A stretch of 64,000 nt of DNA from Tritrichomonas musculus (GCA_039105265.1 JAPFFF010000005.1:682001-746000); one strand, 5' to 3'. Positions 1 through 10,562 are shown, numbered from the stretch's first letter. Numbers and translations are program-made. Notes: a model not told the origin generated them from the letters alone.

Positions 1-1420
1 AAAATTTATTGAATTTGTAATTTGATAAAAGATCCTAAATAATGACTCAATTTTGGTCACAATGAATTACTTTTCAACCAATTTTGATTACCTTTCTAAT
101 TTTTTTCTATCTAAGATATTTATTTTTTGAGTATTTGATTGAAAATTCTTTTAAGTTATTCAAGTTATTATATTTAAAAATGATATCATTTTGAGACAAG
201 AGAAAAAAAATATTAAATTTTAAGTGATCACTTAACCATACGCAAATTCATTGAAATTGTTAATATAAATAAAATAATCAATTCAATATTTGAAAGATCA
301 TTCAAATTTGAATATAAATGGCTCTCAAATTTAATATTTTTTATTTTATATCTAGAACCATTAACAAATATTGAGCCATTTTAACCAATATGTTAAAAGT
401 ATTTTTAATTCTCATTTAATTAAACATGGGAATTAGGAGATTTTTGATATTTAGCTCTGAATATTATTATTATATAATATTGCAGAGTAGATGCAACAAA
501 TTCAAAACATGATCGTATTTTTTGGAAATGTGATATGAAAATTATATTTTTTTCTAAATTTTTTATCAGTTGTATTTATTATTTCGGAAAGTAAATAATA
601 AAATATATGTTGCAATGAGTTGTTTATTGATATTTAATATAGTGCATGCTAAATAATTATAAATTGTAAACTTTTTTGTTGGTTATTAGTATTTTTTTTT
701 ATTAAAAGCAAGGTTCCAATGAAAGGAACCTTTTTATAATAGACTGGAAAATATTTTAATATATGTAAAAATGATTAATCATGATATTAATTCAAATTTT
801 TTAGATAATTATAACTGATAAAAAAAATTTAGAATTTCTTTGGGTTTAAAGCTGGATTCATGGGATAGTTAAGAACTTGCAGATTCACTAAGTTGGAAAT
901 CTTTCATTTAATAATTCAAATCCAATTCAAAAAGATAATTTAAAAAGAAAGAATTCAATTTTTTGTTTTGTTACAAAATTTTTCACATTTTTGTAGAACG
1001 TAAGATCAAAACTGTTTTTGTAAAACGTATCTAATAAAGAATTGTGCATATAATAAAAATTATTTGTATTGAAAAATGACCAAATATGAATACAATTTAT
1101 GGCTCTCAAATTTTCAAGAACTTTTTGAATAAATTGAGATGTACGATACGGCCACCTCTATATTTTTATTTTATGATCATTAATTGATATTTTGAATAGA
1201 TCTTTTCAAATTATTAAACCAAAATATCATTTATTACTATATTTACAGATGTTATTAACCAAAAGATCTGATCAAATTTTGGTATTCTGTTCAGAAATCG
1301 CATTTGATTAAAACCAAAATTGAATGCAAAATGATCGTTACAATTTTTTTTCCAAAAAAAAAAAAATATTTCCTAAACGGCTGTATCAATCATTATTTAT
1401 TATTATTAATCATGAATTTA
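1..1420. other. AT-rich spacer, no supported gene
   Basis: No convincing coding region is visible. The stretch holds a 15-bp direct repeat, ATGGCTCTCAAATTT, at 318-332 and 1099-1113, and a small hairpin with arms AAGGTTCC and GGAACCTT at 710-732 followed by a T run. A short minus-strand open stretch near 936-1160 reads like decayed coding sequence but matches no family I can name. Confidence 0.5.
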
Positions 1421-4108
1421 TTAAGTTTTAAAATTAATAAGATTTGCATAGAAAAGCAAATTTTCTATAGCAGCATTTAGCTTGTCAACTTCTTCCACTG
1501 GAAAATCACACAAGTGAGGCAAAACAAATTTATAAATCCCAACAGCTTCCGAGATATAATAATCTAATTTTTGATGAGTTAATGATCCAGGTTCTAGCAT
1601 AAACAACAATGAGTAACCGCTAACTAAAACTGATGTTGCATGTTCAATTGAATAGATGAAAAATGGGCTGAAATCTTTATGCAAATAGTCTTTAATACTA
1701 GAATATTGTTCTTGTATATCCTTCGTATTTCGTCTGATTTCTTTCCAGCTGAAATAATAGGAATTATTTTTTGGATTAATTGGAGAAATCGTGAATGTGT
1801 GATCAATATCGCTTAAGTCTTCTTCTTCTTCATTTTCATTTATAATAGTAATTCCTCCATCTTCTTCTTCATTTTCAAAGTAACCACCAATTTCATGCAA
1901 GTGGTCTTCTATGTTGATTGCATTGTAGTCATTGTTAAAACGATCAGCTCTGCTACAACCGTCATCGTCACTACCTCCAAACATCGGCCTAAAAAATCTT
2001 CTCAATACGTCACTCCTTCTTAGATTTTTGATTCGCACTATCTTTGGAATAAGAACAAATTGGGGCAGTTCGTTCTGGTCATTGCTATTCGAATTAGAGT
2101 TGTCATTGTTATTTGAATTAGAGTTGTCATTGTTGTTTGAATTAGAGTTGTCATTGTTGTTTGAATTAGAGTTGTCATTGTTATTTGAATTATAGTTGTC
2201 ATTGTTGTTTGAATTAGAGTTGTCATTGTTGTTTGAATTAGAGTTGTCATTGTTGTTTGAATTAGAGTTGCCATTGTTGTTTGAATTAAAGTTGTCATTG
2301 TTGTTTGAATTAGAGTTGTCATTGTTGTTTGAATTAGAGTTGTCATTGTTGTTTGAATTAGAGTTGTCATTGTTGTTTGAATTAGAGTTGTCATTGTTGT
2401 TTGAATTAGAGTTGTCATTGTTATTCAAATTAGAGTTGTCTTTTTCGTGAATGCACTTGAAGTAATTATCGTGAGTTGACCAATTTTCAAGGCAGACCCA
2501 GCAAAATTGATATTTACAGCTATGACACACCATTTGATTGCATCCACCATCTTTAACAATAGTTGCTTGACAGTTAGGACACTTTTTCACCATTGCCTTT
2601 TCATACTTAATTTGCGTTTTATCTGAATTTGAATTTGCTTTCTTTCTTCTTCTATTTTCTAATTTAGACTTTTTCCATTCATTAAAATATTTGAAGTAAG
2701 TTTTGGCATTATGTGCCAGTGTTTCTGGGTAGTTTGTTGATTCAAACAAAAAGTCTTCATTCATATTGTCTCTCATTTGCATTTTTGTTTCATGAGCCAA
2801 CTCTTTATCAACAAGTTTACTTTCCAAATGAGTAATTATATCTTTATTTGTTTCTTGTTGAATTTGCTTTTTAATTTCATTAATTTCTTCAATTTCTCTT
2901 TTATTTTCTTCTTCAATTTCTTCACTTAATTGCCTTCCAAATTCTTTATAAACATCAACAATTTCTTGCATGTTTCTTTGTCTGTATCTCCACAACGTCA
3001 ACTCTTTAAATTCCCATTTTTTTTGGTCTTCTTCAAGTTTTGTGAAATACTCTTGAATTTGATTCCACTTATCAACTTGTTCACATGTCAATGGTGCATG
3101 TGAATCTTGTCTACATTTGAGACAAATTTTTTTGCCACAAATGCATTTTCCAATTTTGCACAAATTGTATGAATTTCGCTTGATTGAGTAATTGCAACCT
3201 TCTGCTGGACACTTGATTAGTTCTTTATTAAGGAACATTTGATGCTCGATGTATTTTCTTTGATAATTTTGACTTACTGTTTTCCCACAAAAAGTTTCAA
3301 TGTCATCTTGCATTATTTCTGAACCACAACCCTCAATTCGACAAACAATAGGATATTCACATTCTTCTAATTGGGATTCAATTTCCCTTTTGAAGCATTC
3401 ATAACATATCGCATGCCCGCAGTAATGTCGATATAAATCTACATCTTCTTCAAAACATATACAACAGAGACCTTTCCCAATATTTGTTGTCTTTATTGAT
3501 CCTTGTTTATCCAGCCATCCTTTAATTTCTTCATTTTTGCTCCCTGCTTGCTTGATTAATAAATTAATATCCCATTCAAACTTTTTGAGAAGAAGATTGG
3601 CCGCAGCAAATGAAATTGAAAATAGTCGAGAAATCTGCTCTACAATATCATTTTGTTGCTTCTGGTATTCATCTATGTTAATTACATTGTCTAATGTTGG
3701 ATTTTTTTTCTGAACTTTTGGTTCTTCTGGTTCATCTTTTGATTTGTGAATATCAATTGATTCTAAGCTTGAACTAATTAAAAAAGGAGGATTTTCTGAT
3801 GATATAGGATCCTCATAAAAACCATCTGCTTCTTCTTCTTCCTCTTCTGCAATATAAAAGTTTTCTTCATTTGAGTTTTGTGGCATAAAAATAAATTCAT
3901 ATAACTGATTATGATCATCATATCCAATGTGATTCTTAAAAAGATCCAATAATTCTTCATTACCCTTCAGTGCATCACAAATGATTTCAAATAAATCATC
4001 AGGATAGGAATTGTTATTGATTATGTAGTCTTCTGTATTTGTTACAACATCTGGCTTCACTTTAATTAGCTCATCACGTATTGCCATATGAGTGCTTAGA
4101 CCATCCAT
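1421..4108 (-). CDS. RBR (RING-IBR-RING) E3 ubiquitin ligase, Ariadne-like
   Basis: Likely E3 of the RING-between-RING class, which passes ubiquitin from an E2 to a RING2 cysteine and then to substrate. Seen: RING1 (LCCICFEEDVDLYRHYCGH), an IBR segment (CPAEGCNYS through KICLKCRQDSH), then RING2 (KKCPNCQATIVKDGGCNQMVC, ending CWVCLENW). The catalytic cysteine by family analogy is in GGCNQMVC. A charged, coiled-coil-like insert of about 150 residues separates IBR from RING2, where Ariadne proteins usually have a short linker. RING2 is followed by 15 tandem Asn/Ser-rich octapeptides, acidic runs, and a helical tail resembling an Ariadne domain (SWKEIRRNTKDIQEQYSSI onward). Start: ATGs in frame also lie at 4153 and 4213, but the sequence they add is low-complexity and comes from poly-A/T. 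The ATG at 4108 has an initiator-like TCATATTT just upstream and gives 895 residues. Ligase class is confident; substrate is unknown. Confidence 0.85.
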   Translation of the reverse strand: MDGLSTHMAIRDELIKVKPDVVTNTEDYIINNNSYPDDLFEIICDALKGNEELLDLFKNHIGYDDHNQLYEFIFMPQNSNEENFYIAEEEEEEADGFYEDPISSENPPFLISSSLESIDIHKSKDEPEEPKVQKKNPTLDNVINIDEYQKQQNDIVEQISRLFSISFAAANLLLKKFEWDINLLIKQAGSKNEEIKGWLDKQGSIKTTNIGKGLCCICFEEDVDLYRHYCGHAICYECFKREIESQLEECEYPIVCRIEGCGSEIMQDDIETFCGKTVSQNYQRKYIEHQMFLNKELIKCPAEGCNYSIKRNSYNLCKIGKCICGKKICLKCRQDSHAPLTCEQVDKWNQIQEYFTKLEEDQKKWEFKELTLWRYRQRNMQEIVDVYKEFGRQLSEEIEEENKREIEEINEIKKQIQQETNKDIITHLESKLVDKELAHETKMQMRDNMNEDFLFESTNYPETLAHNAKTYFKYFNEWKKSKLENRRRKKANSNSDKTQIKYEKAMVKKCPNCQATIVKDGGCNQMVCHSCKYQFCWVCLENWSTHDNYFKCIHEKDNSNLNNNDNSNSNNNDNSNSNNNDNSNSNNNDNSNSNNNDNSNSNNNDNFNSNNNGNSNSNNNDNSNSNNNDNSNSNNNDNYNSNNNDNSNSNNNDNSNSNNNDNSNSNNNDNSNSNSNDQNELPQFVLIPKIVRIKNLRRSDVLRRFFRPMFGGSDDDGCSRADRFNNDYNAINIEDHLHEIGGYFENEEEDGGITIINENEEEEDLSDIDHTFTISPINPKNNSYYFSWKEIRRNTKDIQEQYSSIKDYLHKDFSPFFIYSIEHATSVLVSGYSLLFMLEPGSLTHQKLDYYISEAVGIYKFVLPHLCDFPVEEVDKLNAAIENLLFYANLINFKT
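2081..2440 (-). repeat. In-frame 24-bp minisatellite (15 units, DNSNSNNN)
   Basis: Fifteen head-to-tail 24-bp units encode the octapeptide DNSNSNNN between RING2 and the Ariadne-like tail of the ligase. Variant units (DNFNSNNN, GNSNSNNN, DNYNSNNN, and degenerate edge units) are scattered among identical ones, as expected from unequal exchange or slippage. Because 24 is divisible by three, changes in copy number keep the frame open. Confidence 0.95.
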
Positions 4109-4115
4109 CAAATAT

Positions 4116-4123
4116 AAATATGA
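4116..4123 (-). promoter_or_regulatory. Initiator-like TCATATTT upstream of RBR gene
   Basis: On the minus strand TCATATTTATATTTG directly precedes ATGGATGG. Trichomonad genes characteristically carry an initiator, TCA(+1)Y(T/A), a few bases before the start codon. The spacing, with the A about 13 nt from the ATG, fits and favours the start at 4108. Similar TCATT sites lie 8-26 nt before the starts at 11023, 19490 and 31632. Confidence 0.45.
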
Positions 4124-4340
4124 AAAGTTGAATTGAAATTTTGAATGATTCATGCTCAGAAAAGAAAAAAAAAATTTTTTTTTAAAAAAAATGGCATTTA
4201 TACATGAGAACATACCACAATTATTTTATCTTTAAAAATGGATCATTAAATATAATAATAGATTCAATACTTTATATTCCAGTACATTAACAAAAAAAAT
4301 CAGTCAAAATAATTTGAATAAGTTATAAAAAAAATTATAT

Positions 4341-5263
4341 TTATCTCATATAGGGGTTTCGACGATAGAAAAAAACCGATAAAAAAAAACTCTGGTAAAT
4401 CAATTTATAAAATATAAAAATTTAATGTGCATAATAGTTTCTAAATAAATATAAATTTATTTTTCCAAAATGTCTATTAGCAGTGGAAATACCACTTTTT
4501 AAATTTAACAAGGTTTGTTTGATTGATTAAAGAATCTAAAAAAGCATATGATTTATTGTATAGTTGATTATTCATTAAAACAGAAATAAAAATGATAAAA
4601 ATATAGTTTTACATCAATAGAGATATGACAATATTTAAGAAATCTTGTTTGTTTAATCGCCATTTGAATTTGATTTTTTCAAGATTTGGAATATCTTAAA
4701 TAATATAGCAGAGTTGATATAATTCTGGATTATGCTTCTAAAGCAATTATTCTACAAAATTAAAATTAATTGTATTAAAATACATATTCGTTCTGAGTAT
4801 CTAATTTTTTTTATATTTTATAATCTTGTACAAGATTGTAAAATACGCAAACCGTTATCGTAATATAATACATAAAGCGCTTTTAATACTTTGATATATG
4901 CTTTTTTTTTTAATGACTATTATATAATCAAACTTTTTGATGTGCTATATCAGTGAAATATGATAAAATTTAGCTTATTTGTCTCCAAATTCTTCGAATT
5001 TTGAAATAACGTCCCAACTTTCTTTTGATTCCTTTATGTTAAAATGAAAGTTAAAATTAAAATTTGGTTCAAACAGACCTTCTCAAATTAAAAAAGCGGA
5101 ATCTCGACTGCCTATAGATATTTACAATAAATAAATAAATATTTTTAAAGTTTGTATGTTTTTCTATCGAATGGCAATATTTTTTAAAAAATCCTTCAGA
5201 TATTTCCTATTTTCATTCAATTTTCTGACATTTTCTTATCGTCGAAACCCCTATTTATCTCAT
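4341..5263. mobile_element. Non-autonomous TIR transposon, 905 bp, 9-bp target duplication (MULE-like)
   Basis: The element runs 4350-5254. It begins ATAGGGGTTTCGACGATA and ends with the reverse complement (TATCGTCGAAACCCCTAT). The 9-bp direct repeat TTATCTCAT flanks it exactly at 4341-4349 and 5255-5263, proving insertion by transposition. A 9-bp duplication is typical of Mutator-like elements, which are known to be abundant in Trichomonas. There is no transposase frame inside, so it is a MITE-sized passenger dependent on an enzyme elsewhere. A 16-bp perfect palindrome, AATCTTGTACAAGATT, lies inside near 4823. Superfamily assignment rests on duplication length alone. Confidence 0.85.
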
Positions 5264-5948
5264 TAATTAATTAAAACTTTAATACAATAATTATATATAT
5301 AATATAAATATTTTAAACTGATATTAGTTTTTTAATTTTTGTTTTAAATTGATCATAATATGAAAGTTTATAAATATTTAAAAACATTGCCTGTAAGCCT
5401 TGGTTTTTGTATTTACAATTGTATACAACTTGTCCGTTTAAAAATTACAATTGTAATTACAATTGTAAATACGTTATTTTCTCGATATTAGTTTTTTATT
5501 TTTATCTTGATCTACAATTATTTTTTTATATTAAAAATGTTTTAAATAATTTAAAAATAAAAAGATAAAATAGTAAAATGTTTTTCAAATTAAATAATAT
5601 TATTTTTGATTCTTCATAAAATAAAAAAAAATTTATTCGCATTCAAAAAGTTTCATTAATACTACAAATCAAAAAATCGTTATTTTACGAAAAAAGACGT
5701 TAAAAAGACGTTTATAGTATTTGTGATGTAAAAAAAATAAGGCCTAATTGACTGATTTTTTTATTTTTAAAAAATTAAACATGAGATATATCATGAATTA
5801 AAAATGAGTTATATAACTCTTCCTTTTCTGATGAATAAGCACAAGTTAAAAAAAAGGAAGATTGCACCTTACTTTATTAAAATAAACACTTATATAATTA
5901 AAAAAAATATTAAAAGCTGTATATAGGATTAATTCAAGTTTTAAATAA
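5264..5948. other. AT-rich spacer with small inverted repeats
   Basis: No gene seen. GTATTTACAATTGTA at 5409-5423 is repeated inverted at 5458-5472 around a 34-bp spacer. The motif TTCAAAAAGTT occurs near 5643. The region lies downstream of the UBR-type ligase gene and, beyond the transposon, upstream of the RBR gene. Confidence 0.45.
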
Positions 5949-8900
5949 TTAAAAATATTTCAAGTTATTTGTGAATTCACCTGATATAATTTCATCCATG
6001 ACTCGTTCATATCTTTCTTCTTTTAAGAAAAGCGGTTGACTTCTTTTGTAACCGATATCTGCACAGCCATATCGATCCAAATAAAATGGTCTCATAAATA
6101 CCATTCGATTTCCATCTATCACACAAATATCTGATGCAAAACATCCAATGAAGAGGATTACTGATGGATAATTTTTCTGTGAAAAATTACTTTTCAAGAA
6201 CAAGTTAATTTTCGTATCTTTAGAGAATTTGTACAGTTCATCTGAGTAGTTAATATGGACATTATCATCATCATCATCATTATAATTTTTGATGAGATAA
6301 TTATAATCGAGCATGTTGAACATCGAGTACTCATGGGTCTGGTCCACAGGGAAGTTATATGGATCTTGGGAGAATCTGAGGAATTCTTTAGGAATTTTAG
6401 AGAAAATGAAAGGTTTAAATTCAAATTCTTCTCCTTCAGAAATATTCAATGATTTGAATGTCACATTGAATTTTTGAGAGAGATTCGAAGGTGATAGAAT
6501 TTCATCCCAATCGATGAACTTTTGTTCATCATCCTTTTTTACACTTTTCAATAGAAAATGATCGGCCAAACAAACCCTTCTCAAAAATAGACACAAATCC
6601 TTCTCGTTTTCGTTGTCAAATGAAGGAATGAAAGAGGAAACAAGTTGATTTAATAACTGATTCTTTTGAAGGTTATCATTTTCAATGTCATCACATTCAA
6701 TCAACTTTTTAATAAACCTCTGAAAAACAGTCAATCTTGAATCCACTTTTTCAGTGTCATCATTCAAAAAGCCGGTTTTCATAACAGGTTTTCCTTTCAT
6801 CCTGTAGGCATACCAGGTCGTGAGGAAGAGGTTTCTCGCCAAGAAGCTGTTCTTCTTAGAATCCAGGCAATCAGGAAGACTTCTCAATCTCACCTCGAAA
6901 GTGGTTATCATTCCGCTGATTGACTTGACGAGCTCAACGAACAAGTCGACGATTTTCTCGTCAGAAGCCTTGAAGAATGACGTGTACTTATTGATGAAGA
7001 GTGTGAGAGCCTCTTTCAATTCGGCTGACAAATTTTCAGAGGTTACTTCACTTGACATTTTTTCAAAAATGACGTCTTTTGGAAGGTCATCAATATTTGG
7101 TAGAAAACCGTTTTTAATTGACCTATCAATTGGGCATGTGAAGTCATCTTTGTCAACACAGTCAGGATGGACAAGATGCTGGCAGATTCCGAATTGAATG
7201 ACAAAAAGATTGCCAGGAGTCAATCTTTTAGATACCAACAAATCGGGGTGCTCCAAACTTTTCATTCTCAATTTTTCTTCTTCTTTTTCTTGTTCAATTC
7301 TCAACAGTTTCTGCTTCTCTCTTTCTTTCCGCTGTTCTTCTCTTCTCTCCTTTGCTTCTTCGTATTTCTTGCACAATGTCTCGTGGAGGAAGTTTATCAT
7401 TCCCCTTCTTCTTTCAGCTTCTTCCTCGCTCAAATCGTCCGTTATGTCCAGCTCCGGCGAACGACTCAAGATCTGTGCAAGGAAGTCTTCTGGATTTGGC
7501 AACTCTTCTTCTTCTTCCTCGTCATTTTGGTCATTTTCGAGGACATTTTGATAGTCTTCAAAAACTTCTCTTTCTCTTATCGCTTTAACAGTCGTTATCT
7601 CAACAATCGGCGGTTTGTCAAAGATGAATGGAAACTTCGTACGATAGAGGTACAACGGATACGCGAGGACTTCGTTCTTTCTTGAATTCGAACAAATTGA
7701 ACAGACATCTTTTTCAGTACTTATCGGCGTCATGCCTTCATCGTTCTGGTCGTCGTCATTCATGCTGAATGACGCAGTGATGCTCTTGTAATGATTCATG
7801 ATGTCTTCTTTGAGCTTGTTTGCACGCATCTTCTTCGTCTTGTTCAAATCTTGCTTCTCCTTTTGATTGTCAATTCCTTCGATTTCAATTGACATTTGGC
7901 CCAACACATTTCTGCCAATTTCGCCTTTCTCGAGGAGAATGTCAATGAACGACTTCGGCACTTGATTGTCATGGCCAATTTTTATCCTAAGAAATGAATT
8001 GAATGCTTCTTTGGTCAGTGTATTTTGAATGCTTGGATTTCCATTTTCATCAGTTGTGAAATTAAAAACAATTCTCTTTAATTGTGCAATTAAGTCAACA
8101 ATTGATGATTCGTAATGAATCTCTTCAATGTCATTAAAAACAGTCTCACTCTTCTTGTTTTCTGTTTCTTGAAGGAATTTTGAAATGAGAAGAAGAATGT
8201 TCATTGCAAGATGATCGTTAAGTTCAACTTTTGGCGATTCTGAATCATTTCTTAAGGTTTGATATATAACGGCCAAAACCGTCGGTGTCATTAAGAATTC
8301 CTTCAATTGAATACATAAACCATTTGAATCGATATCTTCTTCTTCTTGCTTATTGAAGAAGTAAGTTTCTTCAGGTTCAAATGATTGAATTTTGATCAAT
8401 TTTTCAGGGTGCTTTGAAATTTCATCGTTCATGAGAACTTTTTCAATATTGAATGAATTAATGGCCGATATGTACTTGCATTCAATTCCTTCTTTCAAAT
8501 CAAACAGAGCTTCTTGATCGTTGTTATCTTCTTCTTTTTTGACTCTTTTTCTAACCGTCGCAATCTCAGAAATGACCTTGTTCATATCGCAGACATAATG
8601 AAGGGACGGCGAGACTCTTTTATCGAACAAATCCTTCAAATTGTTCAAGTTAGAAATTCCGTTTTTCAAGGCAAAGACCAACTGTTCCTTAATGAGATCA
8701 TAACCGTCAAAATTGAATAAGGTTCGTTCAATTACCAACAAAATTGATAAATAAAGGTATGAAAAAATCATCTGTTTTTGATTCTCTTCATTTTCTTCTT
8801 CTTCTTCTTCTTCATTTTCTTTTTTGTTTGAAATGTCGAAAATTCCAATTTCTCGAGCCATTTCAAAAGCGAAGAATTCCTTCAAATTGAACTCTTTCTC

Positions 8901-10562
8901 ATTTGATTTCAAACCAACCAAAAGTTGGAATAGAGGAAACAAAAGTGGAATGCCCAAATCAACCAGATTTGGATTATTTATGTAAATAGACTGTACTTGA
9001 ACAAGTCCGGCGTTTCCTTTCGGCACGAGTGACTGCGAAAGAGTTACGAAAGAAAGGATGCTTTTCAAAGTAGCAATTCCAAGGCGAACACGAAGACTCT
9101 GATACTTTTCAGAACAAAGAAATCTAGCAATTTTCACTCTACACAAATCATCGTTCCTAAACATGTGAGCAACGGAATAAAACAAAGGATGATTGAAGAA
9201 GAAAGAAGCACCTTTAATGAATGATTTATAACTATCTTCATTCAATTCATTTTCATTCAATTCTTGCTTTATTAAATGAGAGATGAATTTGTCATTTTCA
9301 TTCTTAACCAAATAAATTTTATCAATGTTGATTTCTTTGTCTAGTTCGATGAACATTTTGTCAAGTTTCAAATTTTTCTTATTTTTGAAACTTTCAAAAA
9401 TTTCAAAGAATAAATAATTGAAATAATAGACAGGAAGGTAGCTGTTAAAATCGGTCGTGTTTTTATAGGACTCAACAATGATCGTGTCGTTAACGTTCTC
9501 AATGATTCCTTTCTTTGTTCCTCGTGTTAAAATTTCAGTGAAAATTTTGTCAAACAAATTTTGCGTCTCTTCGTTTGGCTGGATTTCAGAGGCATCTTTC
9601 ATGTTGACAAGATTATAAAAAATGCTCGGAATGTCGTTTTTAAACCTAAAATCTTTAACGTACAAAAGGATCTCTTTAATATAATTTAATGTGTAGATCG
9701 AAAACTCAGCCCAATCCCATTGAAAATGTTCTATGTTGTATCGCATCGGAGACGGTTGGTAACTGTGAAACCAAAATGAATTCCAAACCGATAATGATTC
9801 ATTGATATCTGTAGATACCATCTCGGCTAATGATATTGGAAGGATTTTGGTTATCATGAGCTTGTAATTTATGCGTGAAAAATTGTTTTTGAAAAGTTGA
9901 TCGTTTACTAATAAACCAAAAAATCGCTGCAATTGCTGATTATATGAAACAGTGGAATCAAATATGCAATTTAGGAAATTTTCAAAGTTTATCCGTTCTG
10001 TTAATGATATTGCTAATAATCGTCGAAAACCATCGCCGAATTTTAAAAAAGATATTAGAAATTGAAAAATAGGTGAAAATTTTGATTCATCTTCGTTTCG
10101 TAAATGCTTGAGGGCTGAAAAGGAGGCTTTGTAAATCGTATCGGTTAAAATTGTTCGCAATTTTTCGTCTAAATAATCTTCGGGATGAGAATCGTCTTCA
10201 AGACCATAATGTTTGGGACAAAATCCTGAGCGTTTCCATAGTGATAAATCTCCACAATCGCAGTTTCCTCTTGAATCTGGTCTAATTAGATATTCATGGC
10301 CTTGATGGTTACTATTAAGAAAACATTGAAGACAAAAACATGAAGATGGATTGGTAGAACACTCAACGCAATGAACAGCCATTTGGTATTTTGACCAAGC
10401 ATTTTGACATGTAGAAACATGCGAATTTTGGAGATGATAATTATAGAAGTCATTAAAAGAATTAAAATTCGAAACTGTACTTATAATTTGCTGACTTTCT
10501 TTAATTGCTTGCATTTGATCAGAAATGAAAAGCGCTTTAAGCTCTTTATAATTAATTTCCAT
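5949..10562 (-). CDS. UBR-type N-recognin E3 ubiquitin ligase (UBR1/2/3-like)
   Basis: Likely N-degron pathway E3 that binds destabilising N-termini through a UBR box and recruits an E2 through a RING. Seen: a UBR box at about residues 52-118 with the Cys/His pattern (HCVECSTNPSSCFCLQCF, NHQGHEY, GNCDCGDLSLWKRSGFC), including the CDCGD acidic site that in the family contacts basic N-terminal residues. A RING-like first half (VCSICSNSRKNEVLAYP, ~950) and second half (FGICQHLVHPDC, FTCPIDRS, ~1125) are split by about 150 residues rich in Glu/Arg, predicted coiled coil. The C-terminal segment (RPFYLDRYGCADIGYKRSQP) matches the UBR1-family cap region, which ends in a similar LDxYGxxD...G.RRG motif. 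Length (1537) is close to other family members; no ClpS-like adaptor domain was recognised, as in UBR3. ATG at 10562 is the first in frame. Confidence 0.88.
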   Translation of the reverse strand: MEINYKELKALFISDQMQAIKESQQIISTVSNFNSFNDFYNYHLQNSHVSTCQNAWSKYQMAVHCVECSTNPSSCFCLQCFLNSNHQGHEYLIRPDSRGNCDCGDLSLWKRSGFCPKHYGLEDDSHPEDYLDEKLRTILTDTIYKASFSALKHLRNEDESKFSPIFQFLISFLKFGDGFRRLLAISLTERINFENFLNCIFDSTVSYNQQLQRFFGLLVNDQLFKNNFSRINYKLMITKILPISLAEMVSTDINESLSVWNSFWFHSYQPSPMRYNIEHFQWDWAEFSIYTLNYIKEILLYVKDFRFKNDIPSIFYNLVNMKDASEIQPNEETQNLFDKIFTEILTRGTKKGIIENVNDTIIVESYKNTTDFNSYLPVYYFNYLFFEIFESFKNKKNLKLDKMFIELDKEINIDKIYLVKNENDKFISHLIKQELNENELNEDSYKSFIKGASFFFNHPLFYSVAHMFRNDDLCRVKIARFLCSEKYQSLRVRLGIATLKSILSFVTLSQSLVPKGNAGLVQVQSIYINNPNLVDLGIPLLFPLFQLLVGLKSNEKEFNLKEFFAFEMAREIGIFDISNKKENEEEEEEENEENQKQMIFSYLYLSILLVIERTLFNFDGYDLIKEQLVFALKNGISNLNNLKDLFDKRVSPSLHYVCDMNKVISEIATVRKRVKKEEDNNDQEALFDLKEGIECKYISAINSFNIEKVLMNDEISKHPEKLIKIQSFEPEETYFFNKQEEEDIDSNGLCIQLKEFLMTPTVLAVIYQTLRNDSESPKVELNDHLAMNILLLISKFLQETENKKSETVFNDIEEIHYESSIVDLIAQLKRIVFNFTTDENGNPSIQNTLTKEAFNSFLRIKIGHDNQVPKSFIDILLEKGEIGRNVLGQMSIEIEGIDNQKEKQDLNKTKKMRANKLKEDIMNHYKSITASFSMNDDDQNDEGMTPISTEKDVCSICSNSRKNEVLAYPLYLYRTKFPFIFDKPPIVEITTVKAIREREVFEDYQNVLENDQNDEEEEEELPNPEDFLAQILSRSPELDITDDLSEEEAERRRGMINFLHETLCKKYEEAKERREEQRKEREKQKLLRIEQEKEEEKLRMKSLEHPDLLVSKRLTPGNLFVIQFGICQHLVHPDCVDKDDFTCPIDRSIKNGFLPNIDDLPKDVIFEKMSSEVTSENLSAELKEALTLFINKYTSFFKASDEKIVDLFVELVKSISGMITTFEVRLRSLPDCLDSKKNSFLARNLFLTTWYAYRMKGKPVMKTGFLNDDTEKVDSRLTVFQRFIKKLIECDDIENDNLQKNQLLNQLVSSFIPSFDNENEKDLCLFLRRVCLADHFLLKSVKKDDEQKFIDWDEILSPSNLSQKFNVTFKSLNISEGEEFEFKPFIFSKIPKEFLRFSQDPYNFPVDQTHEYSMFNMLDYNYLIKNYNDDDDDNVHINYSDELYKFSKDTKINLFLKSNFSQKNYPSVILFIGCFASDICVIDGNRMVFMRPFYLDRYGCADIGYKRSQPLFLKEERYERVMDEIISGEFTNNLKYF

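Noticed and set aside
710-732. Hairpin plus T run as a transcription terminator
   Set aside because: Rho-independent terminators are not expected in a eukaryote and no gene ends there.
936-1160. Minus-strand coding stretch (QFIQKVLENL, NCIHIWSFFN)
   Set aside because: Short, no ATG in the right place, bounded by stops and no family recognised; possibly decayed, not annotated.
2081-2450. Plus-strand Leu/Glu-rich repeat protein
   Set aside because: It is the antisense reading of the Asn/Ser minisatellite inside the ligase gene.
4109-4213. Longer N-terminus for the RBR ligase starting at 4213 or 4153
   Set aside because: The extra residues (Phe/Lys runs) come from poly-A/T sequence and lie upstream of an initiator-like site; could still be wrong without transcript data.
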